Shown piece after piece: positions 37,292 through 54,137 of a DNA stretch of 64,000 nt (positions are counted from its first letter, which is position 1; each line of letters begins with the position of its first letter). Under the pieces are notes generated by a model. That model was not told where the DNA came from. It saw only the letters and a program-made list of their open reading frames with translations, and searched no databases. The position numbers were made by a program, and so were the translations under genes. This DNA comes from Pontederia crassipes (lineage: Eukaryota > Streptophyta > Magnoliopsida > Commelinales > Pontederiaceae), in assembly GCA_030549335.1 (NCBI GenBank), contig CM060193.1, forward strand, positions 47,105,391 to 47,169,390. Direction: 5' to 3'.

Positions 37292-37330
37292 CTAGTCCTA
37301 AATCCCGTGCGATGCACGGTTGACGAATAT
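37292..37330 (-). mobile_element. Helitron 3' end, minus orientation
   Basis: Read on the minus strand: CCGTGC-ATC-GCACGG hairpin, then a short AT-rich spacer, then CTAG. The element would extend rightwards on the plus strand. Its 5' end cannot be fixed among the many nested repeats up to about 47.5 kb. The outside flank resembles a Helitron 5' start (TATATAAAAGTAGGGG on the minus strand). Confidence 0.6.
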
Positions 37331-37939
37331 TACAAACAATATATCATATATAATTAAAATATTATGATTTATAATAATTATCAAAACTTTATTTATTTAT
37401 ATTTTTAAATTATATATTTGTAACTATAAATAGAGGGACTTTGAGTTTCATTTGCATACTTATGCCTTCTTTTGAAGGAAAAAGTTTGTGCGGACCTATA
37501 AGTCTGTGCATGATAAAAAAAAATATTTATATATAATTTATCTTCATTAATAAAAATATTAAATTTTCTATGGAGCTTTTAACTTACATTTGCATACTCG
37601 ACGTCTTCTTTGAAGGCAAAGAGTATGTGAGGACCCACAATTATAATTTTGTGCTCGATAAAAAATACTTTTATATAATTTCTCTTTGTCTAATAAAAAT
37701 TATTATACAAGGAAAGACAAATTTTATAAAGTTCGAGTTACAAATATGCATTTCATACTCTAATGATGATATCTATTGATGATTAATATAAGTATCATCA
37801 AAGTTTTCAATATATAGAATATAGATAAGTAGCTATGTATGCAGATATATATATATCTACATCTTATATATACAAATAAAGATAAGCAGATATGTATCTA
37901 CATCTTATACATCTCCTTATCTGTATATGTGTTTATATA

Positions 37940-37982
<43 letters not shown>

Positions 37983-39867
37983 AATATTTTTCTATAGCCA
38001 ATGATATATGAAATAAATCATATATTTTTGTGTTAATAATATTTATTCTCATATATTATTTATACTAATAATTATGAATTGTATATATTATTTTTTATTG
38101 TTATCAGGTTGTTATGCTATGAAGGCGATAGAAGATTTACATATATCAATCATTTTAGAATATCAAACAACTAAGATTTATAATCATGTTGTTATTATCG
38201 AATAGATTGTTATAAACCAATATAGGATACATAATTAGTTAATAATAAAATAATCAACTAAACTTTATCATTTTTTAGTATAATTAATATGTGAAATACT
38301 TCATATATTTTTGTGTTAATAATATTTATAATCCTATATTATTCTTATTAATAAATTTTAGTCGTATATAGTTATCTTTTATTGTTATGAGGTTGGTGTT
38401 CTACAAATGAGATAGAAGATTTACATACATAAATTATTTTAGAATATCAAACAATTAAGATTTGTGATCATTTTGTTATTATTGAATAATTTGTTATAAA
38501 CTAATATAGGATACATAATATGCTAATAATAAAATAATTAGCTAGACTTAATCATTATTTTAATATTATTATATATATATTCATATGTCATAGTTCATTA
38601 TAAACAAATGCAGGATACGTAATCAGCTAATAACAAAAAAATTAACCAAATTTAATTATTTTGTTATTGTTATTTTATCAAGATAGAAGATTTATACATA
38701 TCAATCATTTTAGAATATCAAACAATTATTATTATTGGATAGTTAATTACAAACCAATATAAGATACTTAATCACCTATAACAAAAGTTAGTTATTATTA
38801 CAATTATTATTTAATTATATTACTTATGATATAGTTTTATATTGTAAATAAGATATAGTATAATATCTATGAAAGTTTATTATCGAGTGGTTTTCTAATT
38901 TAATTATTATTTATTTATATTATCTACATTAGCTATAAATATCGCGATGTATATGATGCAATGGTGCATATTGCAAAAGCAAGTTATACATTCTATTATG
39001 TGCGCACGCTTTCTCTCGAGAATAAGAAATATTTTTTTATAAATTGTGTATTGTATACCATGTACAAATAGAGGGGCTCTCAATTGACTCCCTCTTTAAA
39101 AGCAAAGAGTACGTGCGGACATGCGAATATATACATGTGCGTGATTAAAAAATATTTTATTATAATATAATCATGATATTCAAAAGTTCATTATGAAATA
39201 TATATATGTTTATTCATATTTTTGAATTCAATATTTGTAACTATGGATATATGATGCTTCCAAAATAGTAGTATACTTGACGTCCTTTATGATATAGAAT
39301 ACCGTGTGCAGATCTCTAAGTGTATGTCTCTATATGTTAACAAAATATTGTATGTATATGAAGATATTTAAGTCAAAAACTTGCATATTTGATCTTATAA
39401 TAATAATTACATTTATTATTAATAAAAAAACATAATTATTTTTTTATTATTATGATAATAATCATAATGAATTAATATTCATAAAATTATTACTATAGTA
39501 AACTTAATAATATCAATGAGTATCACATCATTTAATGCTAAAAACTTTTTTTGTTGGTTATTGAAGTTTACACATTTATATCCATATTTATTTATTTATA
39601 TAAAAGAAAAGATAGAAGATGTTAAATATCATTATTTCATTAAGTAGTGTATCGTTAAAATTATTTTTAAAATGAAAGTTTATGAAGTATGTTAGTTATG
39701 TTATAATAATAAATAAAATAATTTATATTCATAATTAATATATATCATGATAATATTGAGTAAATTTCTATGTTCCCTATATAATATAGTTACAAATTTA
39801 AAATTATATTTCCTTTACAATAAAAAAATAAAATATTATAAAAAATTTAGTTATACATTTATATTCA
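37331..39867. other. AT-rich Helitron-derived interior
   Basis: Apart from the recurring GCGGACC block, this holds repeated variants of a segment with AGATTTACATATATCAATCATTTTAGAATATCAAACAA-like wording (near 38135, 38420 and 38690), a (TA)n tract at about 37948-37978, and no coding frames. It looks like old duplicated transposon sequence. Confidence 0.5.
37430..37670 (+). repeat. Recurring Helitron-internal block (two copies)
   Basis: The pattern TAGAGGGACTTTGAG, CATTTGCATACT, CTTCTTTTGAAGG then GTGCGGACC and GTGCATGATAAAAAA occurs at about 37430-37520 and again in part at 37575-37665. Further copies lie at about 39060-39150 and 39260-39315. On the opposite strand copies lie at about 51030-51090, 53035-53080 and 53200-53285. 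Confidence 0.7.
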
Positions 39868-43348
<3,481 letters not shown>

Positions 43349-43556
43349 TATATATAAAAGTAAAGGTAGAAGCATGAGAACATGACAAGTGGCTTCATGA
43401 CAAAATGACATGTGTCATCTATATAAAGTATTAATATTGTTGGTAAAAATCTTACTTTATTTCAAATTATAGATAAATATCTATAATTACAGAATTTAAT
43501 ATATATCTATAGGTAATCGTATCCTAAAGCTAATTAAAAGTTAGTAAAAATTAGGT

Positions 43557-43935
43557 TTGTTATGTTAACTTTTAGTTCCTAAACTTTTGAATTTATTTAT
43601 GGAATATAAAAAATCTTATAAGAATGTTTTAAATAAGGTAATAAATTAAATCAGAAAGTAAATATGATTTGATTAGGAGTAGGATTTTTTAATTTATTAT
43701 GTTAACTTTGTGTTCCGGAACTTTTAGATTATTTACGGAATATAAAAAATCTTATAACAATGTTTTAAATAAGGTAATAAATTAAATCCAGAAAGTTTGA
43801 TTGGGAGTAGAATTTTTTTAATTTGTTATGTTAACTGTGTGTTCCTGAAAATTTGGATTTGTTTACAGAATATAAAAATCTTATAACAACGTTCTAAATA
43901 AGATAATAAATTAAATCCAGAAAGTAAATGTAATC
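43557..43935. repeat. Three tandem copies of an approximately 130-bp unit
   Basis: TATGTTAAC followed by GTTCC, then GAATATAAAAAATCTTATAA and AATAAATTAAATC recurs at starts 43561, 43698 and 43827 (spacing 137 and 129 bp), with small differences between copies. Confidence 0.9.
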
Positions 43936-44210
43936 ATAATCATAATATATATAACTATATACTATCGGATTACTTAAACTAATCGTAACCTTAATCCTCC
44001 AAATTTGGAACATAATATAAATAAATCTAACATATGTTAGTTTTATGTCCTAAACACAACTAATCATAATCATAATATAACTAGTATTAATACATTAAAA
44101 CCTAATCGGAAACATAATCCTAATCTGTAAATCGTTAATAACTAATCATGTCTTATGTTAATTTTGTGTTCTAAACTTAAACCAATCCTAATAGTAACAT
44201 ATTTTCAAAT

Positions 44211-44578
44211 ATAACTAATTCTAATACATTAAAATCCTAATCCTAATATATAAATATATACTATCGGATTATATTTAGGTAAATCAAATATATAAAATTA
44301 TACTAATCCTAATCCCGAGAGTTTCTTTATATTAAAACTAATATTTACTCCTAATCCTTAATATATTATAAAACTATATTAAAAAGTCAAATATATAACT
44401 AATTCTAATACATTAAAATCCTAATCCTAATCTATAAATATATACTATCGGATTATATTTAGGTAAATCAAATATATAAAATTATACTAATCCTAATCCT
44501 GAGAGTTTCTTTATATTAAAACTAATATTTACTCCTAATCCTTAATATATTATAGAATTACATTAAAAAGTCTATAAA
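44211..44578. repeat. Two tandem copies of an approximately 184-bp unit
   Basis: The segment from 44211 recurs almost unchanged from 44395, including ACTATCGGATTATATTTAGG and GAGAGTTTCTTTATATTAAA. The two copies are nearly identical, so the duplication is recent relative to the surrounding repeats. Confidence 0.9.
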
Positions 44579-44667
44579 ACTATTTTAATAATAACATATA
44601 ACGTGATCTTATTGGATTATGTGCACATATATGTATAATTTTAATCTTAATACATTTGCATAAAAAA

Positions 44668-44772
44668 TATTAGGGGTATATTTTTCATGTCATGAAGCAT
44701 TATAAATTTATAATATTAGATATATAATACTAATATTATAATGCTTGATGACATGAAAAATATACCCCTAAT
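44668..44772. repeat. Near-perfect palindrome, arms of about 33 bp or more
   Basis: TAGGGGTATATTTTTCATG with ATGAAGCATTATA on the left is mirrored by the reverse complement ending at about 44770 with one visible mismatch. The centre is AT-rich. It could be a tiny MITE or a hairpin within the Helitron body. Confidence 0.85.
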
Positions 44773-45703
44773 CCAATATAACCATAATCATATTAGCATC
44801 TATCTACAAGTAGTGGTAATATATGGACACAATTCTTAAGTATATAATGCTAATAATATCTAATTAATAGTTGACTATATGACAAAAAAAAGACCTATTA
44901 TGTATATAAAATTTGATTAGAAATAGGATAATTTTAATTAGCCAAAGAAATATATCAACTATTTTTTATATTCCATTTACAATAAGACTTGTACGATCTC
45001 AAAGGTATCAATATAATTTATTATTACTTTGTGCTTATTAGACAAAAATAAAAAATATTTTCTAATAACATTTGTTAAATTAGTTAATAACATTTGTAAA
45101 AAGAAAACTTATAAAATGTTAATAATAAATGATAAATCTAATTTGATTAGGAGTAGAATTGTTGGTAAGTTTAATTTATTAATTATCATCATCAGTTTAA
45201 ATATAAAGAACATGGTAGAAGTTTCCACTTTCTATAATTTGAATACAACTAAATAATTAAGAATTAAATATAAATAATAAATTTGATTTGAGTAGAAGTT
45301 ATGAATTCTTATTTTATTTTCAATTTCATATTTTTAATTCAAGTATTTGAATATAAGTAGGTGTTTTGAAAAAAAAATCTAACATTTAAAAATAATATAA
45401 AATAAAGAATTCAATTTGAGTCTGATGAAAATTAATATTTCCTTATAATTGAAATAAAAATTCATAGATAAGAGTAATTCTATTTTTAAAAATAGTTAAT
45501 TATTTAAGAAGAAATCATTTAAGTAGAAGTGGGGGCCTTGATAGCTTTAAATTGAGTTTTAAAGTTTTCAAAATAGACTAACCTATTTATCACATTTAAA
45601 TGCTAATAAATTAGTTTTATTAATTGTTATAAATTATAATATTTTAATTCTATATTCTTTTCGTAATATTCGTCTCCGTGCATCGCACGGGATTTAAGAC
45701 TAG

Positions 45704-47100
45704 TAATTTATAAAAGCGAAGTATTTTAAATTTGAAAAATAACAAATTATCTTTTAAAAATGAATTATTATTTACTTACATATTATCTTATATAAGGAAG
45801 ATATTATTTACATTAATCATACCTAAATTAATAATAAGTAAAAAATAACCTTAATTTAACTCAAATTGAATGATTTATCTTAAATTACTTTTTAATTCAG
45901 AAAATTATTTTTATAAAGAAATTATTTTTAATTGTACATTTTTTAGAATGAATATTATCTATCTTAATCATACCCAAATTGATAAAAGGAAAATATTAAT
46001 CTTAATTTGGCACAAATTGAATTACTTATTCTAAATTATTTTTAAATTCTGAATATTTTACCTTGTAATCATACTAAAATTGATAAAAAATAAAGATTAA
46101 TCTTATTTCGACTCAAATAAATTTATTTATTTTAATTTTTCAAAAAAATAATAAATTATAATTTCAATAAGAATTCTTATTTACTTGCATATTATATTTT
46201 AGGAAATAAAATATTCTTTATTTTAATGATACTGCAATTCATAAAATAAAATTATTAGTTTTAGTTTGACTCAGATTGACTTATTTATTTCAAATTATTT
46301 TTTTAATTCCGAAAATAATAAAATATCTTTAAAAATAAAATATTTTTACTTGTGCATTTTCTTTTAGAAAGAAAATATTATTTATTTTAATCATCATTAT
46401 CTTCTTGAATCCATTATATATGTCCTAATCCTGATAGTTTATATATACATATATTATTATTATTACTTATCGATATGGGTTATTAATTGATTTTTCCCCA
46501 TGCAATCTCACAAATAATATGGGATGCTGTTGAATTTTCTATAATTAGGATTGTAAACGTATCTACTTTTATAATCCTAAATAATTTAGAATCCTTGCCT
46601 AAACTTAACCGGATAATACATTTTTAAAGATTAAGATTATGTTTAGGATCAGAAATTTAACGTATTAAGATTAGTTATATTAGATTTAACCGGATAATAC
46701 ATATTTATAGATTAATATTATGTTTAGGATCATGATTTAACGTATTGGGATTAGTTATATTAGATTTAATGTGATTATGATTAGTTATGTTAGGGCACAA
46801 AGGATTATAATTAGTTATTTATTTTAATCATACTCAAATTGATAAAAAGAAGATTAATCTTAATTTGACTCAAATTAAATTATTTATTCTAAATTATATT
46901 TTCATTCCTAAAATAAAATATTATGTTTTAAAAGGAATTATTTTTTCTCGTAATCATACTCAATTTGATAAAAAATTAATCTTAATCTAACTAAAATTGA
47001 ATTATTTATTTTAAATTATTTTTTAATTCAGAAAATAATAATTCTTTCTTTTATTTTTGCTATCTTATATAACAAAGAATTATAGGATAATTTTTATTTT
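45704..47100. repeat. Degenerate tandem repeats, AT-rich
   Basis: A segment with AATCTTAATTTGACTCAAA, TTATTCTAAATTA and TTTAATTCAGAAAATAA recurs about six times with much divergence (near 45850, 46000, 46090, 46250, 46850 and 46980). It opens with TAATTTATAAAAGCGAAG directly after the preceding Helitron 3' end, which resembles another Helitron start. No coding sequence. Confidence 0.55.
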
Positions 47101-47965
47101 CTTTTAATTATACTCAATTTGATAAAAAAAAAGGAAAAAATAATCTTAATTTACCTGTTAATTGAGTTTTAACTCCTAATTGGTATTGAATTTCATTCCC
47201 ACGTATTGAGCCATCGTGAGATTAAAATTGAAGATTATTTTTTAGAATATTTTTATTTATCTGATTTTTCCATATATTGTGTTTTATTAATATTCAGTTC
47301 TATATATTGTTATCTTATTTAAAAAAAGTAGGTTTAGTTTTATCGTTTAGATTTAAACTTTTTTAATTTTGTTAACTTTAGGATATGCAGTATTAGGATA
47401 TATACTTATGGATAATATTATGATTAGGATTAGTTTAAGTTCATAAAGAATATGTACTATTAGTATTATAAATTATAATTAGTTATTATTAATAGATGAC
47501 ACATGCCATCACCATAATAACCCACTTATCATTGTCTATACTCCATGCTTTTACTTCTACTTTTATTTATTTTCTTTTAATTATACTCAATTTGATAAAA
47601 AAAAGGAAAAAAATCTTAATTTGATTGTTAATTGAGTTCTAACTCATAATTGGTATTGAATTCCGTGCCCACATATTGAGCCATTATTAGATTAAAATTG
47701 AAGATTATTTTTCAAAATAATTTTATTTATCTGAATTTTCCATATATCGTGTTTTATTAATATTCAGTTATATATATTGTTATCTTATTTAAAAAAACTT
47801 TTTAGGTTTAGTTTTTAGATTTAAACTTTTTAATTTTGTTAACTTTAGGATATGCAATATTAGGATATATACTTATGGATAATATTATGATTAGGATTAT
47901 TTTAAGTTCACAAAGAATATGTATTATTAGTATTATAAATTATAATTATAATTATAATTAGTTAT
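47101..47965. repeat. Two direct copies of an approximately 400-bp block, period 473
   Basis: The block starting CTTTTAATTATACTCAATTTG at 47101 recurs at 47574 and runs through TTGAGCCAT, CATATAT-GTGTTTTATTAATATTC and TAGGATATATACTTATGGATA. Between the copies is a Helitron 5'-like segment on the minus strand (about 47490-47566), suggesting the duplication arose around a Helitron end. Confidence 0.85.
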
Positions 47966-47967
47966 TA

Positions 47968-49989
47968 TTAGTATACCACCCACGCGATGCGTGGAAAGTG
48001 ATGGAAGAAAATATTACCAATTCAAATAAAAAGTAATTTTTTTCATCATATCTAATATATAATTTCGCATGACGTGAAAAAAAATTACCATCAATCATTT
48101 TTCGGTCATTATTAATGAAAATTACCATTAGTTATGTACACTTTATTTATCAAGCATTTTTATACCATCAATCATTTTTTATGTTTATTAAAGACATATC
48201 ATATATATAGCTTTTTAATCATGATAAAAAAATTTTCTTATAAATAGTCGCTTTAAGTAATTTTTGTAAGTGTGTATAAGAGTGAAATTTCAGCAAAACA
48301 AATTTGTTAAGAAATTTATAATTGATTTAGTCATTTAGTCATAAAACTTATAATTAGTTATTTATAGCTGATTTAAAAAATAAGTGTCGAATTTACATAT
48401 GTGAACAATATTAATTTATATTATAATTGGTTATAAATTCTTAAGAACACTTATCATTTATCAATTTATGTATTTGTCAAATGCCATAATATTTTTGTTT
48501 ACTTCTTGTAGTGTAATATATAAGATATAGGTATTAGTTAGTTATGATATTTTATACTACCAATGTTTCATTTTTACATCTTCAAAGCTGAATATTTAAT
48601 TCATTCATATCTAAATGTGAAATGTCTATGTATAAGTTATCCACTACTCTAATTAAATTATATAATTATCTAATTAACGAAACCATGTAAGCAACTATAA
48701 TAGTTAAATAACTCATACATCCAACGTACAATCCAATTATATTAATAACTCAGACAAATTTATTTAAGAATGTCACAAATATCAACACAGCAAAAAAATA
48801 TTAAATAAATAAATAGCTTACTATTAAATTTCTATAAATAAATATTTTCTTTATCAAAGAAACCTAGACATAATATAAATTGATGTAGGGATGCCACAAT
48901 GCACAATTTGCCACCTGCGGAAACATAAGCTAGTTAAAAAATAATGGCAAAAAAAATTGACTTCAAATTCTTGTGAACCATGGCAAAAAAAGACGAAAAT
49001 ATGAAAAAAAAAAAACACTATAGAATTAATTATGAAAAGCAAGCATCCTTATTTGTTCATTCCTATGTCTCATACTCATCCTATATATTCAATGCTTAAG
49101 CAACACCATCTAATTAAACCTGTGAAATAAAAAAAATTGATGGATTTGGTGCAAGAGAGGAGCATTAGTGCATGATACTTATTAATCCATAAACATGCAC
49201 CCCCTATATTCATGTGCTGTCATCTCATTGTTGAGAGAGAAATGCATCCGTGAGGCATGAATGCAAATGGAAATTAAATAATGATGAAAAGTTTTGTGTA
49301 TACTAATGAGTGTGATATTCTTGGGGCACTTATAAGAGTCCAAGTTTGCATCGGATAATCAGAAACCGATAAAGGTAGTTATTTATTTTTGTAACCGCTT
49401 TGCATTACCTTTAAAATATGGAATTTCTTTTTATACCATAATTATTATACATTCTCATGAATAATTATTAATCACGAGAATATGTAATTACATGATCAAT
49501 TAACTAACTCTAATATAATTATTTTAAAAGTTACATAGTTATCTAGAAACACTTGCCAACACATTGTTATGACAAATGTCACTACCCCTTAATACTATCC
49601 TCAGATTATTTGCCTAATGAGTATACCTATTGTGTTTAAAATAAAAATAATTATTATATATGTACATGTGGCACCTTCTTATGAAAAGTAATGTAAAATA
49701 TTGATTCATTGTGAAATTATATACTAATTAACCCTTCAAATTACTAACTAACCGCGAAGTGAAAAAAATATAATATACTTATATAATATTTTAATTACTC
49801 ATAATTAATATAATACATAGTAAATGGAGAGGCTATTACTTAACTGTTTAAATTATTAACTACTTAAAGGATTAATAAATTATATAATATTTTAATTTTA
49901 ATTAGTTATAAACTCTAGATGACACATGTCATCGTAACAAAGTGTCAAATGTCATCTTCTCATCAAAACTACTCTCATTTTAATATAGT
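47968..49989 (-). mobile_element. Non-autonomous Helitron, minus orientation
   Basis: On the minus strand the 3' end is CTAA|T (47968-47971, T from base 47967), preceded by the hairpin CCACGC-ATC-GCGTGG (about 47979-47993). A 5'-like end (CTATATTAAAATGAGAG on the minus strand) lies at about 49970-49989, next to a GACAAATGTC/GACACATGTCATC-type block. About 2 kb, AT-rich, with no coding frames. Confidence 0.55.
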
Positions 49990-49990
49990 A

Positions 49991-50620
49991 CTAGTATGAT
50001 ATCCTGTGCGATGTGCGGAGGATAAAAAAACTTATATATATAAAAATTTTGATTATAAAATATGAAATTTTATTTTGATATAAAATTTATAAACTATCTA
50101 ATCATTTTATCGCCTTATAAACTTATATATGTAAATATGTTATAATAAATTATATTTATTTCAATTTATTTTTAAAAAAAATTATTATATTTTACTATAT
50201 TTTTACCCCATTTAACTTCGTTACTTTGTTAACATCTATTACTTAAATTTTTAATTTTATTTATGTTAATTTACATATGACAACATAGAAATATAATGAC
50301 TTCTCCTTTCGAACTATATATCTTTCTAATTTTGATATAATATAGATATAAATAGCAATTGATATCTATATTTTTTAACAACATCATATGTTAGAATTAA
50401 GTAAATACTATTTATTTTAATATTTTTAACAATGTATATTATTTTGCTTTTTTATCTTATCCTTCTCATTTTTTATGTGACAACGTAAAAATGTCATATT
50501 TAAAGATATATAACACAAATAAATTAAATTATTATATATATTGTTAAAATTATTTAAATATTTTAAGACTTATATGTGACTTAATGAAATAGTGTCATAG
50601 GCCAACTTTTACCTTTCCAC

Positions 50621-50675
<55 letters not shown>

Positions 50676-53444
50676 AAGAGAGAGATTGATGATGAAATGA
50701 CAAAGATGATAATGATATGTAAATTATTTTATTACTTATATTTTTTTATAATTGTAGTTAATTATATTTTGTTGATTATTTTTTTAGAAAATGTCCACCA
50801 CAATGCATTCACTTCTTAGTTAAGTATATTTTATAATGATTTATTTTGAAATATATACTTAATAGTTATAACTTTCTTCCAGTAATCTATATAAACAATT
50901 ATATTTTTCATTCTTAAAAAATATATATAACATTTAATATTTTTATTAGATAGAGAGAAATTATATATATGTATATATGTGTATGTTATTTTATCATGTA
51001 TAAATTTATATTTGTAAGTTTGCATATACTCATTCTCCTCAAAGAAAGTGTTGAGTATGTTAACGGTAACTGAAAGCCCCTCTATTTATAACTACAAATA
51101 TATTATTTTGAAAAATTGGATAAATAAAAATATGTGTTTTTAATAACTAACTTTAAAGTATTAATACATTTAAAATATTATCATTTTATATTTGAATTCA
51201 TGAGAACTCTACATGTGTCACTTTCTACTTATGCTTATATACATTATTGTTACTCATTATAACAAAATATAATTTAACATTTTATCATATTAAAATATAA
51301 TAGTATGTGAATTTGTGAGAGTTGTCATTTGACAAATATTAACTTTGCTTTTATAAATATATATAATCTTGTTAATTACACTTAAGATATTATTATGATA
51401 TATATTAATCATTATAAATTAGTTTATTTATTATTATCTATCATAGCTAACATACTTTACCATTTTTTTCTTTTAAAAACTAACTTTAGTGACACGTAAC
51501 TTAATGAGAGAGTGATACTCGCACATTCTACGTTTTATTTTATATAGATATATAAATATGGATATAAATGAATGATATATATGTTAACTTTAACAAAAAA
51601 AATTGTTAGCATTAAATGATATTATACTTATTAAATATATTAAACTATTATTTTAATGAATGTTAGTTCATTATAATTGTTATCATAATATTATAATTAA
51701 AATGTTGATGACTATTTTATTAATTCTCTCTCTCTCTCTTTATACATATATATATATATATATATATAATATCCAATGCAAGCTTTTGACTTAGGCATCT
51801 TTATATATGATAGCTTTTGAATAATTTTTTATTAGTTTATTAGAATATCTCAATCAATTAATAAACTATTAATAATAATAACAAAATAATCAAGTTTGGT
51901 TTAATATTTTATTTTTAACTGATTGTGTATCTTATATCAATTCGTAATGAACTATTCAATAAAAATTAAATGAATACAAAACATAGTTATTAAATTATTG
52001 ATATATGTAAGTCTTTTATTTTATTGACAGAATAACAATTTCATAACAAAAAAAAATATATAACTAAAACTTATTAATATAACTAATATATTATTATAAA
52101 TATTATTAACACAAAAAATATATATGTAAACAAACATATAGATATACTTATCTTAACAAATTAACAAATTTTTAATAATAATAACAAAATTATTAAGTTT
52201 GATTGACTATTTTGTTATTAGGTGATTACGTATTCGATATCAATTTTATAGCGAACTATGACATATAAATATACATATAATAAATTAAGAAACTGTTAAT
52301 AATAATATATTGATTAAGTTTGATTTATTATTTTATTATTAGTTGATTACATATCTTATATGAGTTTATAACAAACTATTCAATAATACTAAAATGCTTA
52401 AAAATCATAGTTGTTAAATGATTCGTATAGATAAGTATCTCCTTCATAGAATAACAATATTATAACAATAAAAAATAACTATATATAACTAAAACTTATT
52501 AGTAGAAATAATATATGTTTATGAATATTATTAACACAATATTTTTTATATACATATAATAATGAATTAACTATTAATAGTAATAACAAAATTATTAAGT
52601 TTTGTTGACTGATTTATTATTAGGTGATTATGTATTTATAAGGAACTATGACATATAGATATTCATATAATAATAAATTAACAAAATATTAATAATAATG
52701 ACATAATGATTAAGCTTGGTTAATTATTTTATTATTAGTTGATTACATATCTTATATTGGTTCATAACAAACTATCCAATATAAAATATTTGATATATGT
52801 AAACATTTTATCCCCTTGACATAATAATAACATGATTACAACAAAAATAACTATATACAACTACAAAATTATTAATGAAAATAATATATGATTATAAATA
52901 ACACAAAAAGTATATAATTTATTTCATATATTATTTGTTATAGAAAAATTACTTAATTTATAGTAATTGAATAATGTCTTTAACTTGTGTTTATATACTT
53001 GCTGTTAACTTCAACTTCATATCATGACATAATATTTTGGTTCCTACATACTCTTTCGAGTATGCAAATAAAAGTTCCTCATGCCATTTAACATTTTTTC
53101 TTAGACAGAAATAAATTACATATAAATAATTTTTCCTATAATATTTTTTGGACAAAAAAGAATTATATATAAGTAATTTTTTTTATCATGCACATATCTA
53201 TATTTGTAGGTCCGCACGTATTCTTTGCCTTTAAAGAAGACATTGAGTATGCAAATGAACATTGAAAGTCCCTCTATTTATAATTATAAATATAGAAATT
53301 TAAATTATAAATAATAACATTGTATATTTTTAATAATTAACTTTTAAGTATCCATGTTTATATAATTAAAATATTATCATTTTACATATTCAATTTATGA
53401 AAGCTTGACACGTGACACTTTCGACCTATGCTTTTATATATAGA
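49991..53444 (-). mobile_element. Non-autonomous Helitron(s), minus orientation, nested
   Basis: The 3' end on the minus strand is CTAG (49991-49994, followed by T from base 49990), preceded by a degenerate hairpin (CCGCAC-ATC-GCACAGG, about 50003-50017). A good 5' end is TCTATCTATATATAAAAGC (minus strand) at about 53444, followed by a GTGTCACGTGTCAAGC block. Further 5'-like ends near 51240, 51362 and 51548 suggest several nested insertions. A second 5'-like end at about 53536 (TCTATATAAAAGTAGAGG) suggests an older element to the right. A (TA)n tract lies at about 50625-50670 and a (CT)n/(TA)n patch at about 51725-51768. Confidence 0.5.
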
Positions 53445-53536
53445 TAGATAGATTGATAGATGACACATGTCATCACCATAATAACCCACTTGTCATGCTC
53501 TCATACTCCATGTTTTTACCTCTACTTTTATATAGA
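53445..53536 (-). mobile_element. Helitron 5' terminal fragment, minus orientation
   Basis: On the minus strand it reads TCTATATAAAAGTAGAGG, followed by an ATGGAGTATGAGAG segment and GTGATGACATGTGTCATC. It is nearly the same as 47490-47566. It directly abuts the neighbouring element's 5' end. Confidence 0.5.
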
Positions 53537-54088
53537 TAAATATAGATATTTTTTTTTAAAAGTAATATTAAATTAAATTTAACATAAAAATTATTTAATT
53601 TTATATTATATACAAATATACTGCTAATATATAAAAGTTGCTAAATTAAAATTAGATAATGTGATAAAAAAAGTACGAGAATTTATATAACAAAGTATTA
53701 TATATAAAAAATTAGATAAAAATGAATTCCATCGACTCTTAGGATTTTTTCGGATTGGATCCTAATTTTAACGGATGATTTAAAAAAACATTCTAAATTA
53801 TATTCGTATCAAATGCTCGATAATCACGCTCCCATGATTTTCGTCCTACATTAAACCCACACAATTCGATCATTGATCGCGTCCACTAGCATTCTTAATC
53901 ATTGCCGTGATTCTCTTTGACCGATGTCGCCCATGACTGTAATGGTCATTACCAACACAAATAAATGTTAATTTTAATTTAAAATAAAAAATAAGGTTTG
54001 ATCTAATGCCTAAGGGGATAGTTTTATCCCAAGTGAAACTGTGAAACACTTTAGTCTTAAAAATTAAATGTTAAAATGTTTTTTTTGA

Positions 54089-54137
<49 letters not shown>

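Larger units (their letters stand above)
43350..45703 (+). mobile_element. Non-autonomous Helitron, plus orientation
   Basis: Begins directly after the previous element's 3' end with a TATATAAAAGTAAAGGTAGAAG start and a CATGACAAGTGG/GACATGTGTCATC segment. Ends with the hairpin CCGTGC-ATC-GCACGG (about 45676-45690), a spacer and CTAG|T at 45700-45704. About 2.35 kb. The body is mostly tandemly duplicated AT-rich sequence and contains no transposase. Confidence 0.65.
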
